DNA from: Gammaproteobacteria bacterium
GTDB taxonomy: Bacteria > Pseudomonadota > Gammaproteobacteria > Steroidobacterales > Woeseiaceae
Assembly: GCA_003645495.1 (NCBI GenBank)
Contig: QNFK01000158.1
Location: 1-5,656 of the forward strand
Direction: 5' to 3'
Length of the DNA stretch: 5,656 nucleotides
Shown piece after piece: positions 4,889-5,656 of the stretch. Under the pieces are notes generated by a model, which saw only the letters and a list, made by a program, of their open reading frames with translations, was not told the origin of the DNA and did no database searches. The translations under genes and the position numbers were made by a program. Every line of letters starts with the position of its first letter. Position 1 is the stretch's first letter.

Positions 4889-5656
4889 ATGAAAAATCTG
4901 ATAACCGTTGTCTGTGCGACAGCAATTATCGCACTTGCGGGCTGCAGTAGCAGCAGCACGCCACCGCCACGCGAAGATACGCCGTCACCGCCTCAGCCTT
5001 CAGCTCAAATTCAAGTTGTGCACGCGGTAGCTGACGCGCCGAGCATAACTGTCAATGTCGGCGGGCCACCGCCAGCTGGCAGCGACCTGATCGGCCTGGT
5101 GTTCGCTGGCGTATCGAACGGCTCATTCCTGCCGGTCGACGCGGTTGACGTATCTGTTGATGCCAACCTGCCAGACGGCACAGCCGTCGAGGTTGTCGCC
5201 GCGACCCCCGTCGACTTTGTCGTTGATACGCGGACGATCATCGTTGCAACGGGTGCTGTCGGCGCCATCGAGGCCGTCGTGCTAGTCCAGGACGTGCCAG
5301 GTGCAGCTAGCACCGGAAATGCAAGGCTGCGGTTCATGCATGCTGCAGTGGGCGTCGGCACAGTCGACGTTTACGCGACTGCGCCGGACGCGGACCTCGC
5401 CGCGAGCGCACCAGTCGCCACCATTGCTTTTCAGGAAGCCGGCGACGTGCTCGATTTGGCACCGGGCGACTACCAAGTCCGGGTAACGCCGACAGGCGAT
5501 CCAGCGACGGTGATATTCGATGCCGGAACGGCGACACTGATTGGCGGTGAAGACATCCTGGCCGTGGCGGTTAACAACACGACCGCGAGCACTCAGCCGA
5601 TTACGCTACTTGTTGCAGACACCACTACGGGTGACTCCGACGTCGTTCAGGACGTA
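4889..5656 (+). CDS. DUF4397-type lipoprotein, 3' end outside window
   Basis: A predicted secreted lipoprotein; 256 residues are seen and the frame is still open at the window edge. Residues 1-18 form a signal peptide (Lys2, hydrophobic core) ending in lipobox LAGC, with Cys19 as the lipidation site. Ser at +2 suggests outer-membrane sorting. A Ser/Pro-rich linker (about 20-40) leads to a repeat starting IQVVHAVADAPSITVNVGG (41-59). A second repeat begins at ARLRFMHAAVGVGTVDVY (145-162), with the typical LAPGDYQVRV at 190-199. These blocks resemble DUF4397, a beta-rich domain of unknown function found in surface proteins. ATG 4889 with GAGGA at 4876-4880 gives a normal signal peptide, while ATG 4808 is an alternative start. 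The gene is C-rich compared with its neighbours. The lipoprotein call is firm; the domain call rests on recalled motifs. Confidence 0.85.
   Translation, partial: MKNLITVVCATAIIALAGCSSSSTPPPREDTPSPPQPSAQIQVVHAVADAPSITVNVGGPPPAGSDLIGLVFAGVSNGSFLPVDAVDVSVDANLPDGTAVEVVAATPVDFVVDTRTIIVATGAVGAIEAVVLVQDVPGAASTGNARLRFMHAAVGVGTVDVYATAPDADLAASAPVATIAFQEAGDVLDLAPGDYQVRVTPTGDPATVIFDAGTATLIGGEDILAVAVNNTTASTQPITLLVADTTTGDSDVVQDV

Overview
The window looks like a core chromosomal segment of a gammaproteobacterium. It carries tRNA-Gln, prs, rplY, pth and ychF in that order on the + strand, an arrangement I know from Pseudomonas-like genomes (usually with ispE upstream). The tRNA encodes its own CCA, and the proteins align from memory closely with their E. 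coli counterparts, except that bL25 is the long (TL5/CTC-type) form. The genus cannot be fixed from this window. All identifications come from reading the sequence; no database search was run.

Layout. 5-79: tRNA-Gln(UUG). 131-1084: prs (PRPP synthase). 1085-1432: a gene-free spacer with a 29-bp perfect inverted repeat, a second 14-bp hairpin and a good sigma70-type promoter for rplY. 1433-2146: rplY with a repetitive acidic tail, followed by a textbook intrinsic terminator at 2166-2192. 2193-2484: a second spacer rich in inverted repeats, ending in a possible leader ORF just before pth. 2485-3066: pth, followed after 7 nt by ychF (3074-4165). 4166-4807: a gene-poor stretch with no convincing ORF, two tandem copies of a unit of about 140 bp, and two adjacent palindromes. 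4889 to the window end: a lipoprotein with two DUF4397-like repeats, cut by the window edge.

How the genes relate. The tRNA-to-ychF block serves nucleotide precursor supply and translation. Prs makes PRPP, bL25 binds 5S rRNA, Pth recycles peptidyl-tRNA and YchF is a ribosome-associated ATPase. The rplY promoter and terminator make rplY look like its own transcription unit, and pth-ychF a second one. The lipoprotein region differs in character: it is C-rich, has repeats upstream, and encodes a predicted surface or periplasmic protein. It probably marks the edge between conserved core and accessory DNA.

No complete undescribed system is visible. The observations most worth a second look are the tandem repeats and palindromes upstream of the lipoprotein, the REPIN-like inverted pair between prs and rplY, and a 14-codon proline-rich ORF ending 3 nt before the pth start.
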